The notes: generated by a model not told the origin, from the sequence alone. DNA of 49,458 nucleotides from JBCCGG01 sp039029395 (GCA_039029395.1 JBCCGG010000043.1:1-49458), one strand, 5' to 3'; counted from the first letter of the stretch, positions 39,587-48,349 are shown. A program made the numbers and translations.

Positions 39587-41101
39587 ATGAGCACCATAGA
39601 GATCTTCCTGAGCGGCGCCGCTATTCTCTTCACCGACCCGACCGCGCTGATGCTGTTCGCCGGCGGCTTGGTGGGCGGTATGCTGTTCGGCTCAATCCCG
39701 GGCATCAACATGCTGACCCTGGGGGCGGTAATCCTGCCCTTCACCGCGGCCATGGAGCCGACCCACGCGATTATGCTCTATGCCGTGATCTATTGCGCCG
39801 GCGTGTTCGGCGGGGCGATCACCGCGATCCTGTTCAACATCCCCGGCTCGCCCGAAAACGCGCCGACCGCTTTCGACGGCTATCCCCTGGCCCAAAGCGG
39901 CCAGGCCGGCAAGGCGGTCGGCGCCGCGGTCTCTTGCTCGGCGCTTGGCGGGCTCGCCTCGGCGACCTTGATGATCCTGGCGACCCCCTTGATCGCCGCT
40001 TGGGCGGTGCGCGCCTTCGGGCCGCCGGAGATCTTCGCTCTGATCTGCTTCGGCCTCGCGGTCTCGGCCAGCGTCGGCGCCCAGAACCTCTGGCGTGGCT
40101 GGCTTTCGGTCCTGCTCGGCCTCTTGATCGCGACCATCGGCAGCGATCCGGCCGACGGCGTGGCGCGCTTTTCCTTCGGCACCTATTACCTTCTGGCCGG
40201 GATTCACTTCATTCCGCTCATCCTCGGCATGTTCGCGGTCGCCGAGGTTTTCGCCCAGGGCGAGAAGCTGCTGGCCGGCAGCCAAGGCCGCATCAAGGTC
40301 GGGCTCGACTTCCCAAGCTTCGCCGAGTTCTGGCGGGTGCGCTTCACCGTGCTGCGTTCCATGGTCGTCGGCTTCTTCGCCGGCATCCTGCCGGGCATCG
40401 GCGCGACGCTCGCCGCCTTCCTGAGCTACAACGAGGCGGTGCGCTGGTCGAAGACGCCGGAGAAGTTCGGCAAGGGCGAGCTGAGTGGCGTGGTCGCATC
40501 GGAGACCGCCAACAACGCGGCGACCGGCGCGGCCATGATCCCGCTCTTAGCGCTCGGCCTGCCGGGCGGGGCGCTGACCGCCATGATGATCGGGGTGTTT
40601 CAGATCCACGGCATGGAGCCGGGGCCGCTGGTCTTCATCACCTCGCCGGATCTGGTCGGCGTCACCTTCGCGGCCATGTTCTTCGCCAACCTCTGCATCT
40701 TCGGGCTCGGCTGGCTGCAGACCAAGACCGTGGTGCACCTCTTGCGCATCCCCTTCCCGCTCTTGGCGCCGGCGATCCTTCTGATCGCCACGATCGGCTC
40801 CTTCGCGGTGCGCAACCTGACGGTCGACATCTGGGTCATGTACATCGCCGGAATCGCCGCGTTCCTGCTGCGCCGCACCGGCTACTCGGTGGCCGGCATC
40901 GTGCTCGGCCTGATCCTGGGGCGGCTCGGCGAATCGAGCTTCACCAAGTCCATGCAGCTTTTGGACTACGACATCTTCGCCCTCTTCACCCGGCCGATCG
41001 CCGCGATCCTGCTGATCGTCGCAATCGCCACCGTTGGCTTTAACCTCTATAAGGAGGTTCAAACATCGAAGCGGCCGCTCAAGGCGGCGCTCGAGCAGTA
41101 A
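39587..41101 (+). CDS. TctA-type large permease subunit
   Basis: A 504-residue inner-membrane permease of normal length with about twelve helices. Signatures are FGSIPGINMLTLGAVILPF, the AILFNIPGSPENAPTAFDGY loop, GILPGIGATLAAFLSY and the second-half mirror NNAATGAAMIPLLALGLPG. It works with TctB and TctC, using the ion gradient. It is 12 bases upstream of the dehydrogenase gene. Confidence 0.95.
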   Translation: MSTIEIFLSGAAILFTDPTALMLFAGGLVGGMLFGSIPGINMLTLGAVILPFTAAMEPTHAIMLYAVIYCAGVFGGAITAILFNIPGSPENAPTAFDGYPLAQSGQAGKAVGAAVSCSALGGLASATLMILATPLIAAWAVRAFGPPEIFALICFGLAVSASVGAQNLWRGWLSVLLGLLIATIGSDPADGVARFSFGTYYLLAGIHFIPLILGMFAVAEVFAQGEKLLAGSQGRIKVGLDFPSFAEFWRVRFTVLRSMVVGFFAGILPGIGATLAAFLSYNEAVRWSKTPEKFGKGELSGVVASETANNAATGAAMIPLLALGLPGGALTAMMIGVFQIHGMEPGPLVFITSPDLVGVTFAAMFFANLCIFGLGWLQTKTVVHLLRIPFPLLAPAILLIATIGSFAVRNLTVDIWVMYIAGIAAFLLRRTGYSVAGIVLGLILGRLGESSFTKSMQLLDYDIFALFTRPIAAILLIVAIATVGFNLYKEVQTSKRPLKAALEQ

Positions 41102-41113
41102 GGAGTGGAACTC

Positions 41114-42571
41114 GTGACGACGCAAACTGCCCTGACCGTCGAACCGGAGGCCGCGCGGCGGAGCCCCGAGGAGGTGGTCGGCGCGCTGATCGGCCGGGGC
41201 CGGGCGGCCATGGAGCGCCTGGAAGGCGCCGGCCAAGCGCGGGTCGACGAAGCGGTCACCGCGCTGGCCTGGTCGATCTATCAGCCCGAGAATGCCCGGG
41301 CCCTGGCCGAGGAAGCGGTGCGCTCGACCGGTCTGGGCAATGTGCCGGACAAGATCACCAAGAACACCCGCAAGACCTTCGGCGCCCTGCGCGACCTGCT
41401 GCGGGCCAAGACCGTCGGCGTGATCGAGGAGGATCCGGCCAAGGGCCTGGTCAAGTTCGCCAAGCCGGTCGGCGTGGTCGCCGCGGTCTGCCCCTCGACC
41501 AACCCGGCGGCAACGCCAATCAACAAGGCCATGATGGCGCTCAAGGGCGGCAACGCGGTGGTCATCGCGCCTTCGCCGGCCGGCTGGTCGGCCTCGGCCA
41601 TGACCGTCGACCTGGCCCGGGCCGAACTGGCGCGCATCGGCCTGCCGGCCGACCTGATCCAGATCCTGCCCCAGCCGGTCGACAAGGCGCTGACCCAATC
41701 GCTGATGAACCAGGCCGACCTGGTGGTCTGCACCGGCTCTCAGAACAACGTGCGCCGGGCCTATTCCAGCGGCACGCCGGCGATCGGGGTGGGTGCCGGC
41801 AACGTGCCGGTGATCGTCGACGGCTCGGCCGACCTGGACGACGCGGCGGCCAAGATCTGCGCGTCGAAGACCTTCGACAATGCGACCTCCTGCTCGTCGG
41901 AGAACGCCCTGGTCATTCTGGACGAGGTCTACGACGACGCCATCGCCGCCCTGGAGCGGGCCGGCGGCTACATGGCGGACGCCGAAGAGCGCGCCCGTGT
42001 GCTCGACACCCTTTGGGTCGACGGCAAGCTGAACCGCCGGGTCATCGCCAAGGACCAGGCGGCGCTTGCCGAGGTTTTCGGCCTGCCCGACGCGGCGCGC
42101 GCCAAACGCTTCGTGATGGTCGAGGAGAAGGGCGTCGGCGCGGGCTATCCCCTGTCCGGCGAGAAGCTTTCCTTGGTGCTGACCGTCTACCGAGCGGCCG
42201 ACTTTCAGGCCGCCAAGGACATCGTGCGCGAGATCCTGACCTTCCAGGGCATGGGCCACTCCTGCGGCATTCACACCAAGGACGCCGGCCACGCCCGCCA
42301 GCTTGCCGAGGAGCTCGACGTGGTGCGGGTGCTGGTCAACCAGGCCCATACGTTCGGCAATGGCGGCAGCTTCGACAACGGGCTCAACTTCACCCTCTCC
42401 ATGGGCTGCGGCACCTGGGCCGGCAACTCGATCTCCGAGAACCTCAACTACCGTCACTTCATCAACATCACCCACCTGGTCACAACGATCCCCGAGGACA
42501 AGCCGAGCGAGCAGGATCTCTTCGGCGCCTATTGGGGCAAGTACGGCAAAGCGGGGAGCGCGGACAGGTGA
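41114..42571 (+). CDS. sauS: Acylating sulfoacetaldehyde-type dehydrogenase (SauS-like)
   Basis: A 485-residue CoA-acylating aldehyde dehydrogenase. The catalytic cysteine is in DNATSCSSEN (Cys260), and the PVGVVAAVCPSTNPAATP segment is that of the AdhE/SauS/acylating group. The chosen start is GTG 41114, placed eight bases after AGGAG; an earlier GTG at 41105 overlaps that site. In Cupriavidus SauS reduces sulfoacetyl-CoA to sulfoacetaldehyde. Here the neighbouring TTT uptake system, IclR regulator and CoA ligase support the same role. Malonate- or succinate-semialdehyde-type substrates remain possible. Confidence 0.82.
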   Translation: MTTQTALTVEPEAARRSPEEVVGALIGRGRAAMERLEGAGQARVDEAVTALAWSIYQPENARALAEEAVRSTGLGNVPDKITKNTRKTFGALRDLLRAKTVGVIEEDPAKGLVKFAKPVGVVAAVCPSTNPAATPINKAMMALKGGNAVVIAPSPAGWSASAMTVDLARAELARIGLPADLIQILPQPVDKALTQSLMNQADLVVCTGSQNNVRRAYSSGTPAIGVGAGNVPVIVDGSADLDDAAAKICASKTFDNATSCSSENALVILDEVYDDAIAALERAGGYMADAEERARVLDTLWVDGKLNRRVIAKDQAALAEVFGLPDAARAKRFVMVEEKGVGAGYPLSGEKLSLVLTVYRAADFQAAKDIVREILTFQGMGHSCGIHTKDAGHARQLAEELDVVRVLVNQAHTFGNGGSFDNGLNFTLSMGCGTWAGNSISENLNYRHFINITHLVTTIPEDKPSEQDLFGAYWGKYGKAGSADR

Positions 42572-43704
42572 ACTTCGAGGAACACGCGGCCAAGCCGCTT
42601 TTGGGCGAGGTCGGAATCGCGGTGCCGAAGAGCGGCATCGCGGAAAGCGCCGAAGCGGCCCGCGCGCTGGCCGCCGAGATCGGTCCGGTCGCGGTCAAGG
42701 CCCAGGTGCCGACCGGCAAGCGCGGCAAGGCCGGCGGCATCAAGCTGACCGCGACGCCGGAGGAAGCGGCCGAGGCGGCCGAGCAGATTCTGGGCATGGA
42801 AATCTCCGGCCACCCGGTCGCCAGCCTGCTGGTGGAGGCTCAAATCAAGATCGCCCAAGAGCTCTACGCCGCCGTGCTGACCGATACCTCGAGCGGCCAG
42901 CCCCTGGTGATCTATTCGACAAAGGGCGGCATGGACATCGAGGCCGTGGCTGCCGAGGAGCCGAACGCGGTGCGGCGGCGGGCGGTCGACATCGCGCACG
43001 GCTTCTCCCTGGACGACGCCCGGGCCATGGTCGCCGAGATCGGCCCCGAGGGCGCGGTCGAGGCGGTCGCCCAGGTGCTGGCCGCGCTCTATGCACTCTA
43101 CCGAAAGCGCGACGCCGAGCTGGTCGAGATCAATCCCCTGGCGCTGACCGAGGACGGCCAGGTCATCGCGCTCGACTGCAAGTTCACGCTCGACGATTCC
43201 GCCCTGGTCCGCCAGCAGGACATCGCCGATCAGGGCGCGCCCGAGGTCTTGAGCCCGCTCGAGGCGCGCGGACATGAGCACGGCCTGCGCTACATCGAGC
43301 TGGACGGCGACATCGGCATCTTGGCCAACGGCGCCGGGGTCACCATGACGACCATGGACGCGGTGACCTACTACGGCGGCCGACCGGCCAACTTTCTGGA
43401 GATCGGCGGCGAGGCCTACACCAAGGCCAAGCCGGCGTTGGAGATCGTGCTCGCCAACCCCCGGGTCAAGAGCCTGGTGGTCAATTTCTGCGGCGCCTTC
43501 GCCCGTTGCGACGTCATGACCGAAGGGGTGATTCAGGCCTGGGAGGCGCTGCGCCCGCAAATCCCGGTATTCTTCTCGATTCACGGCACCGGCGAGGTCG
43601 AGGCGGTCTCCTTGGTTCGCGAGCGCCTGAAACTCGAGCCTTTCGAGACCATGGACCAGGCGATCCAGGCCGCGATCGCCGCCGCAAAGGAGGCCGCGGC
43701 ATGA
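42568..43704 (+). CDS. ADP-forming acid-CoA ligase, beta subunit (SucC-like)
   Basis: A 378-residue ATP-grasp subunit related to succinyl-CoA synthetase beta, malate-CoA ligase MtkA and sulfoacetate-CoA ligase SqwKL. Visible features are VNFEEHAAKPLL, PVAVKAQVPTGKRGKAGG, VEINPLALTEDG and the subunit-contact strand NGAGVTMTTMDAVTYYGG. The start is GTG 42568, overlapping the dehydrogenase stop as GTGA, with GGGGAG upstream. It would phosphorylate the alpha subunit and drive CoA ester formation, upstream of the acylating dehydrogenase in the pathway. Confidence 0.9.
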   Translation: MNFEEHAAKPLLGEVGIAVPKSGIAESAEAARALAAEIGPVAVKAQVPTGKRGKAGGIKLTATPEEAAEAAEQILGMEISGHPVASLLVEAQIKIAQELYAAVLTDTSSGQPLVIYSTKGGMDIEAVAAEEPNAVRRRAVDIAHGFSLDDARAMVAEIGPEGAVEAVAQVLAALYALYRKRDAELVEINPLALTEDGQVIALDCKFTLDDSALVRQQDIADQGAPEVLSPLEARGHEHGLRYIELDGDIGILANGAGVTMTTMDAVTYYGGRPANFLEIGGEAYTKAKPALEIVLANPRVKSLVVNFCGAFARCDVMTEGVIQAWEALRPQIPVFFSIHGTGEVEAVSLVRERLKLEPFETMDQAIQAAIAAAKEAAA

Positions 43705-44570
43705 TCGTGCGCAAAGACGACCGCGTTCTGGTGCAGGGCATCACCGGCCGCCAGGGCACCTTCTGGACCGAGCGCATGCAGGACTGCGGCACCCGGGTGG
43801 TCGGCGGGGTCAACCCCAAGAAGGCCGGCACGACACACTTGGGCGTGCCGGTCCACGCCAGCGCGCGGGACGCGGCGGAGGCCGGCGGCTTCGACGTCTC
43901 GGTCATGTTTATTCCGCCGCTCATGGCCAAGGCCGCCGCGCTGGACGCGATCGAGGCCGGCGCCAAGACCGTGGTGATCCTGACCGAGTTCATCCCGGTG
44001 CACGACGTCATGGAGATCGTCCAGGCGGCGCGCGCCAACGGCGCGCGGGTGGTCGGGCCCAACACCGCCGGGCTGGTGACCCCGGGCGAGGGCTTCGTCG
44101 GCATCATGCCGGGCTTCAACGGCAACATCTTCCAGCCGGGCTCGGTCGGCGTGATCTCGCGCAGCGGCAGCCTGGGCACCTTGCTTTGCCTCAACATCGT
44201 CCAGGCCGGCTTCGGCCAGTCGGCCTTCATCGGCATCGGCGGCGACCCGGTCTCGGGCACCTCGACCCGGGACGCGCTCCAGGCGCTGGACGAGGACCCG
44301 CGCACCGAAGCGGTGGTCATCGTCGGCGAGATCGGCGGCACCAAGGAAGAAGACGCCGCCGACACCGCGGCCGGCATGAAGAAGCCGGTCGCCGCCTTCA
44401 TCGCCGGCGGCGCCTCGCCGCCCGGCAAGAAGATGGGCCACGCCGGGGCCATCGTCATGGGCGATAAGGGCACCTATGCCTCCAAGGCCAAGGCGCTGAG
44501 CGAGGCCGGCGTGCGGGTGCTCGACCTGCCGTCCCAGGTCGGCCCGGCCTTGCGCGAGATGCTGGCCTAG
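43701..44570 (+). CDS. ADP-forming acid-CoA ligase, alpha subunit (SucD-like)
   Basis: A 289-residue CoA-binding subunit. The Rossmann CoA motif VQGITGRQGTFWTERM and the phospho-histidine in KKMGHAGAIVMG (His247) are intact. It overlaps the beta gene by ATGA, so the two subunits are co-translated. A true TCA-cycle sucCD would normally lie beside mdh or sucAB; the transporter/dehydrogenase context suggests a dedicated catabolic ligase. Confidence 0.9.
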   Translation: MIVRKDDRVLVQGITGRQGTFWTERMQDCGTRVVGGVNPKKAGTTHLGVPVHASARDAAEAGGFDVSVMFIPPLMAKAAALDAIEAGAKTVVILTEFIPVHDVMEIVQAARANGARVVGPNTAGLVTPGEGFVGIMPGFNGNIFQPGSVGVISRSGSLGTLLCLNIVQAGFGQSAFIGIGGDPVSGTSTRDALQALDEDPRTEAVVIVGEIGGTKEEDAADTAAGMKKPVAAFIAGGASPPGKKMGHAGAIVMGDKGTYASKAKALSEAGVRVLDLPSQVGPALREMLA

Positions 44571-44603
44571 ACGACGGCGCCTGCCGGCCCCATATCTTGG
44601 CCT

Positions 44604-44906
44604 ATGGTTCGGACACCAACCCTCGCTGCCCTCGCCACCCTGGCCGCCCTCGCAAGCCCGGCCGCCGCGGCGGAGAAGCCTGTCTACGGCGAGCTGGTCG
44701 ACCAGGACTACAAGGCCGATATCAAATACTTCGTGACCTGGATCCCGACTGCGCCCAAGTGGTTCATCGGCCCCTGCATCGCCCACGAGGCCAACCCGGC
44801 AAAGCCGGTGCGCCTGCTCCAGGTCGACCAGACCTACAAGGCGGACATCGAGGTCCAGCTGGTGGAGGACAAATTCTTCGCCGAGCGGGTGTTCTGCCTG
44901 CGGTGA
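44604..44906 (+). CDS. Small secreted protein of unknown function
   Basis: A 100-residue protein with a clear signal peptide (LAALATLAALASPAAAA, cleavage near residue 23). The mature part of about 77 residues has two cysteines (CIAHEA and the C-terminal FCLR), which could form a disulfide in the periplasm. Two similar segments, DQDYKADIKYFV and DQTYKADIEVQL, suggest an internal repeat. No family was recognised. It is followed by a long inverted repeat. Confidence 0.65.
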   Translation: MVRTPTLAALATLAALASPAAAAEKPVYGELVDQDYKADIKYFVTWIPTAPKWFIGPCIAHEANPAKPVRLLQVDQTYKADIEVQLVEDKFFAERVFCLR

Positions 44907-44940
44907 GCGGCTGGCTCGGACTGCTCCGATAGGGATTCAA

Positions 44941-45118
44941 GAAACAACCAGTGAGATCACAGAGTTCGCAGAGGAGCCACAGAGATCACTGAGATGCTTT
45001 GCATGACCTTCAACAGAACGTCGCCGGCATTCTGGAGAATGGTTTAGCCGTTCTCCAATCTTCTCTGTGACCTCTATGGCTCCTCTGCGAACTCTGTGAT
45101 CCCACTGGTTGGTTTCTC
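44941..45118. repeat. Long imperfect inverted repeat element, ~50-base arms
   Basis: Left arm about 44941-44993, right arm about 45066-45118. A 25-base perfect core pairs 44955-44979 with 45077-45101, and few mismatches occur outside it. Both arms are built of CACAGAG/GCAGAGG-like words. A smaller stem (TGGAGAA/TTCTCCA) lies in the centre. It lies between convergent genes, and the right arm reaches into the last codons of the MetX-like gene. It looks like a non-autonomous mobile or dispersed hairpin element. Confidence 0.8.
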
Positions 45119-46133
45119 AAAGATTCTTTTCCGCCAGTAGCTCGCCGATCGCCTGGTCGAGAAAGCGCTCGAAGGCCGGCTCGTTGCCCGGGTTCGCGAC
45201 GCAGTGGCCCCAGGGCGAGTCGAAGGGCCGGAGTTCGGCGTTGGGCATGTGGCGCACCTCGATCTCGTTATCGGCTGGCGGGAAGTAGAGGTCCTGGGTG
45301 CAGGGGATCACGATCGCCCGGGCGGTGATCGCGCCCAAGGCCTTGGCGAAGTCACCGCCATAAAGCGGATTGGCGCTGATGTCGCCGTGCTGCCAGGACC
45401 ACAGCTTGGCGAGCAGATCGTTGGCGTCCCAGTTCAGATGGTCTTCCTCCCAGTCCACCAAGAGATCCTCGAAGGTCTCGAATCCGAGTTTCTTGTAAAG
45501 CCCTTCCCGATAGAAGGTCTGGGAGAACGCCCAGCCGGCATAGACCCGGCCGAAGGCCTTGAGGCCGCGCGCCGGCGGGGCACCGTAGTCGCCGCCGTTC
45601 CACTCGCCGTCGGCCTGGAGCGCTGCCTTAACGCCCTCCAGAAAGACGATGTTGTGGGGCGAGGTCTTGGCCGAGGCGCAGAACGGCAGGATCGCGCCCA
45701 CGCGCTCGGGAAACTGCGCCGCCCATTGGTAGGATTGGCAGCCCGCCATGGACCAGCCGGCCACCAGGGCCAAGCGCTCGATGCCCAGGCCCTCGCGCAG
45801 CAGGCGTTCCTGGCAGGCCACGTTGTCCCACAGGGTGACCTTGGGAAAGCGCGGCCCGTCGAAGGGCGCCGGGGTGTTGCTCGGCGAGGACGATAGGCCG
45901 TTGCCCATCAGGTTGATCGAAACGATGAAATGGCGGGCCGGGTCGAGCGCCCGGCCGGCGCCAAAGTAGCCTTCGTTGCGCGGGTGGCTGCCGGTGTAGA
46001 AGGTCGGCAGCAGGATCACGTTGTCCTTGGCGGCGTTCAGACTGCCATAGGTCTGGTAGACCAGCCTGGCGTCCGGCAAAATCTCGCCGGACTGCAGCAG
46101 AACCTCGCCGAGCTCGAAGACCTTTTGATCCAT
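45117..46133 (-). CDS. Homoserine acetyltransferase-like alpha/beta hydrolase
   Basis: A 338-residue member of the MetX-like alpha/beta fold group. N-terminal GEILPDARLVYQTYGSLNA and LPTFYTGSH, then NLMGNGLSSSPSNT, match this group. The nucleophile is Ser128 in AGWSMAG, with an acid in PCTQDLYFPP and the base in SPWGHCVANPG. Classic MetX enzymes have GGSMGG at the elbow; here it is GWSMAG, so an acyltransferase or a hydrolase for another ester is likely. It is downstream of the glutamine-synthetase-like gene, separated by a 30-base-arm inverted repeat. Confidence 0.85.
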   Translation of the reverse strand: MDQKVFELGEVLLQSGEILPDARLVYQTYGSLNAAKDNVILLPTFYTGSHPRNEGYFGAGRALDPARHFIVSINLMGNGLSSSPSNTPAPFDGPRFPKVTLWDNVACQERLLREGLGIERLALVAGWSMAGCQSYQWAAQFPERVGAILPFCASAKTSPHNIVFLEGVKAALQADGEWNGGDYGAPPARGLKAFGRVYAGWAFSQTFYREGLYKKLGFETFEDLLVDWEEDHLNWDANDLLAKLWSWQHGDISANPLYGGDFAKALGAITARAIVIPCTQDLYFPPADNEIEVRHMPNAELRPFDSPWGHCVANPGNEPAFERFLDQAIGELLAEKNL

Positions 46134-46170
46134 GGGCCCGCCCTTTCGCTCTTGAGATTCTCGAGAATTG

Positions 46171-46252
46171 CGGCTCCGGCCCGCGCCCCCACCCGGCCAC
46201 CCAGTGCAGCATACTCTCGTGCGTGGCCGGGAGGGGGCGCGGGCCGGAGCCG
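46171..46252. repeat. GC-rich inverted repeat, 30-base arms
   Basis: 46171-46200 and 46223-46252 are inverse complements in 29 of 30 positions, with a 22-base loop. It lies between the glutamine-synthetase-like stop and the MetX-like start, both on the minus strand. There is no T-run, so it may pause or protect the transcript, or bind a protein, rather than terminate on its own. Confidence 0.85.
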
Positions 46253-46275
46253 AATCGACGAAAGTCGAAACTGAT

Positions 46276-47700
46276 CTAGTAGAGCCGCAGGTATTCCTGG
46301 ACCTCCCAATCGGTCACGGCCTGGTGGTAGCGCTCCCACTCGTCCACCTTGTAGTGCAGATAGGACGTCAACATGGTCTCGCCCAGCACCTCCTTTGCCA
46401 GGGAATCGTCACGCAGCAGCTCGGTCGCTTCGAGCAGGTTGCGCGGCAGATGCTGGGCGCCGGATTTCTTGATCTCTTCCGGGCTCATGGAATAGAGGTC
46501 TAGGTTCAAGGGCTCGCCGGCGTCGTACTTGTTGACCACGCCCTCGACCATGGCGGCGGCCGACATGCCCAGCCCCAGGTAGGGGTTCATGCACATGTCC
46601 GCGGCCCGGTTCTCGATCGCGTAGCGGCTTTGCGGCAGGCGCAGCATGGCCGAACGGTTGTTGTAGCCGTAGGTCATGTGGGTCGGCGCCCAGGTCACGG
46701 TGCCGCCCTCGAAGCCGCCGACCTTAGGCACCAGGCCGTTGTAGGAATTGACGGTCGGGCAGGCGATCGCGGTCAGCGCGCCGCCATGGCGCAAGAGGCC
46801 GCCGACCGCTTGATAGGCCTCGTCGGACCATTTGCCGTCCGCGCCCTCGAACAGGTTCTTGCCCGGCGTGTCGATCGCCTGAAGGGAGGTGTTCATGTGC
46901 GCGCCCGAGCGCCAGTCGCCAATCGTCGGCTTGGGCATGTAGGTGATGAAAATGCCGTGCTTCTTGGCGATCTCCTTCAACAGCACGCGCAGGAACACGA
47001 AGCGGTCGGCCATGCCCAGCACGTCCGTGTAGTGGAAATCCAGCTCGAACTGGGAGTATCCGCCCTCGGCGACGACGTCGTGCAGGTTCCAGCCAAGCTC
47101 CTCCAGAACGTCGATGCATTCGCTCAAAAAGCCCATGGAGTCGTTCGTATATTCAACGTCATAGCCAAAGGCTTGGCGGCGCGACCGAAGGCCCCGGCCG
47201 GGCAGAGGGTCGTTGTCGAAGGCTTTCTCCGGCTGGCCGTCAACCCAACGCATGGCGATGAACTCAGGCTCGATGCCGGCATAGATCGCATAACCCTGCT
47301 CGGCGGCGGAGCGTATCACGCGCTTCAGGGCGCTGCGCGGGCAGACGTTGTAGGGCTTATCCTCCCACCAGAGGTCGGCGAACATCCAGGCGCAGGTTTT
47401 GTTCCAGGGGCAGATCACCAAGGTGTCCAGATCGGGGACCGGGATCTGATCGGAATCGGCCGGGCCCAGCTCCGGCACGAAGGAGATCGAGTGCACCGCG
47501 AACTGCGGGCCCTTGCCGGCGCACAGAAGCTCGAAGTCGCTGATCGGCACCGGCTTGGTCTTGGGCTGCCCCAAGAGGTCGATCCAGCAGGATAGGATGT
47601 ACTTAACCCCGGCCTTCTCCAGCTTCGCCTTTTCCTCGGCAACCCGCTGAGGGTCGGGCAGAGCTTGGGCCATGGTTTGTGGTGCAGTGATTTCCAACAT
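46276..47700 (-). CDS. Glutamine synthetase-family ligase (GlnT/type III label)
   Basis: A 474-residue GS-fold enzyme. Conserved segments are YAGIEPEF (metal Glu), EGGYSQFELDF, GAHMNTSLQ (ATP/Glu site) and RSAMLRLP. The form is the one databases label type III glutamate-ammonia ligase or gamma-glutamylmethylamide synthetase, which joins ammonia or methylamine to glutamate. No N-methylglutamate genes lie nearby, so the amine is not settled. GAGGAGATAA precedes the ATG. Twelve bases separate it from an Lrp-type regulator gene upstream. Confidence 0.87.
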   Translation of the reverse strand: MLEITAPQTMAQALPDPQRVAEEKAKLEKAGVKYILSCWIDLLGQPKTKPVPISDFELLCAGKGPQFAVHSISFVPELGPADSDQIPVPDLDTLVICPWNKTCAWMFADLWWEDKPYNVCPRSALKRVIRSAAEQGYAIYAGIEPEFIAMRWVDGQPEKAFDNDPLPGRGLRSRRQAFGYDVEYTNDSMGFLSECIDVLEELGWNLHDVVAEGGYSQFELDFHYTDVLGMADRFVFLRVLLKEIAKKHGIFITYMPKPTIGDWRSGAHMNTSLQAIDTPGKNLFEGADGKWSDEAYQAVGGLLRHGGALTAIACPTVNSYNGLVPKVGGFEGGTVTWAPTHMTYGYNNRSAMLRLPQSRYAIENRAADMCMNPYLGLGMSAAAMVEGVVNKYDAGEPLNLDLYSMSPEEIKKSGAQHLPRNLLEATELLRDDSLAKEVLGETMLTSYLHYKVDEWERYHQAVTDWEVQEYLRLY

Positions 47701-47712
47701 CGCCTTATCTCC

Positions 47713-48309
47713 TCACGGAAGGTCGCGTTTCAACAGGAACTGGTTTTTGTACATGGCAAGGCCGCTCATCACCTCGATCTGGGCGATGTCGGCTTGGTCG
47801 TGGCAATGGCGCTCGAGAAACTCGAGGAAGCTCTCCTCGGAGTCGGTGACGATCTCGACCAATAGGTCGAAGCGCCCGGTGACCCAAAGGATGTAGACCA
47901 CCTCGGGATGGCGCGCCAAACGCTCGGCCACCTTCTTGGGGCTCGAGCTCGACGCCACCTTGAGGCCGAGCATGGCGTCGGCCTTGTAGTGAAAGGCGGT
48001 CGGGTCGGCGATCGCCACGATGCGTAGCATGCCCGAGCGCTTCATCCAGTTGACCCGGTTGCGCACCGTGCCTTCCGAGACCTCGAGCCGCTCGGCGATC
48101 TCCTTGAACGGCAGGCGCCCGTCCTGCTCCAGCAGGCTGACGATCGCCCGGTTGAGGCCGTCCATCGGCGAGGCCAGGATCGGCGATTTCGGCAACCCGC
48201 CTTGCAACGCGCCGGCCGGCAGATCGCCGTTGCCATCGTTGCCGCCGTTTCCCTGCGCCGTACCGGCGCGGCCTTTGGCGCCGCGCGCCTTGGAGTCTGA
48301 CTCAGCCAT
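47713..48309 (-). CDS. Lrp/AsnC-family regulator with extended N-terminus
   Basis: A 198-residue protein. Residues 1-47 are low-complexity (Gly/Ala/Asn-rich, KGRAGTAQGNGGNDGNGDLP). The HTH follows (MDGLNRAIVSLLEQDGRLPF, IAERLEVSEGTVRNRVNWMK), then the RAM ligand domain from about residue 110. ATG 48309 is used; the internal ATG before DGLNRAIV (48162) would give a standard-length Lrp of 149 residues. It leads the operon with the glutamine-synthetase-like gene and diverges from an ABC permease gene. Confidence 0.88.
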   Translation of the reverse strand: MAESDSKARGAKGRAGTAQGNGGNDGNGDLPAGALQGGLPKSPILASPMDGLNRAIVSLLEQDGRLPFKEIAERLEVSEGTVRNRVNWMKRSGMLRIVAIADPTAFHYKADAMLGLKVASSSSPKKVAERLARHPEVVYILWVTGRFDLLVEIVTDSEESFLEFLERHCHDQADIAQIEVMSGLAMYKNQFLLKRDLP

Positions 48310-48349
48310 GAAAGGCAACGCACCCCGTCAAATACGAATTCAGCATCTG

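Noticed and set aside
40547..42475. A 642-codon open frame opposite tctA and the dehydrogenase.
   Set aside because: Mirror frame of two well-supported genes.
42568..44570. TCA-cycle succinyl-CoA synthetase (sucCD).
   Set aside because: Family is right, but the genes overlap a SauS-like dehydrogenase and follow a TTT importer, with no sucAB or mdh; a dedicated ligase is more likely.
45117..46133. Assigning metX (homoserine O-acetyltransferase).
   Set aside because: The nucleophile elbow differs (GWSMAG) and the context is not methionine synthesis.
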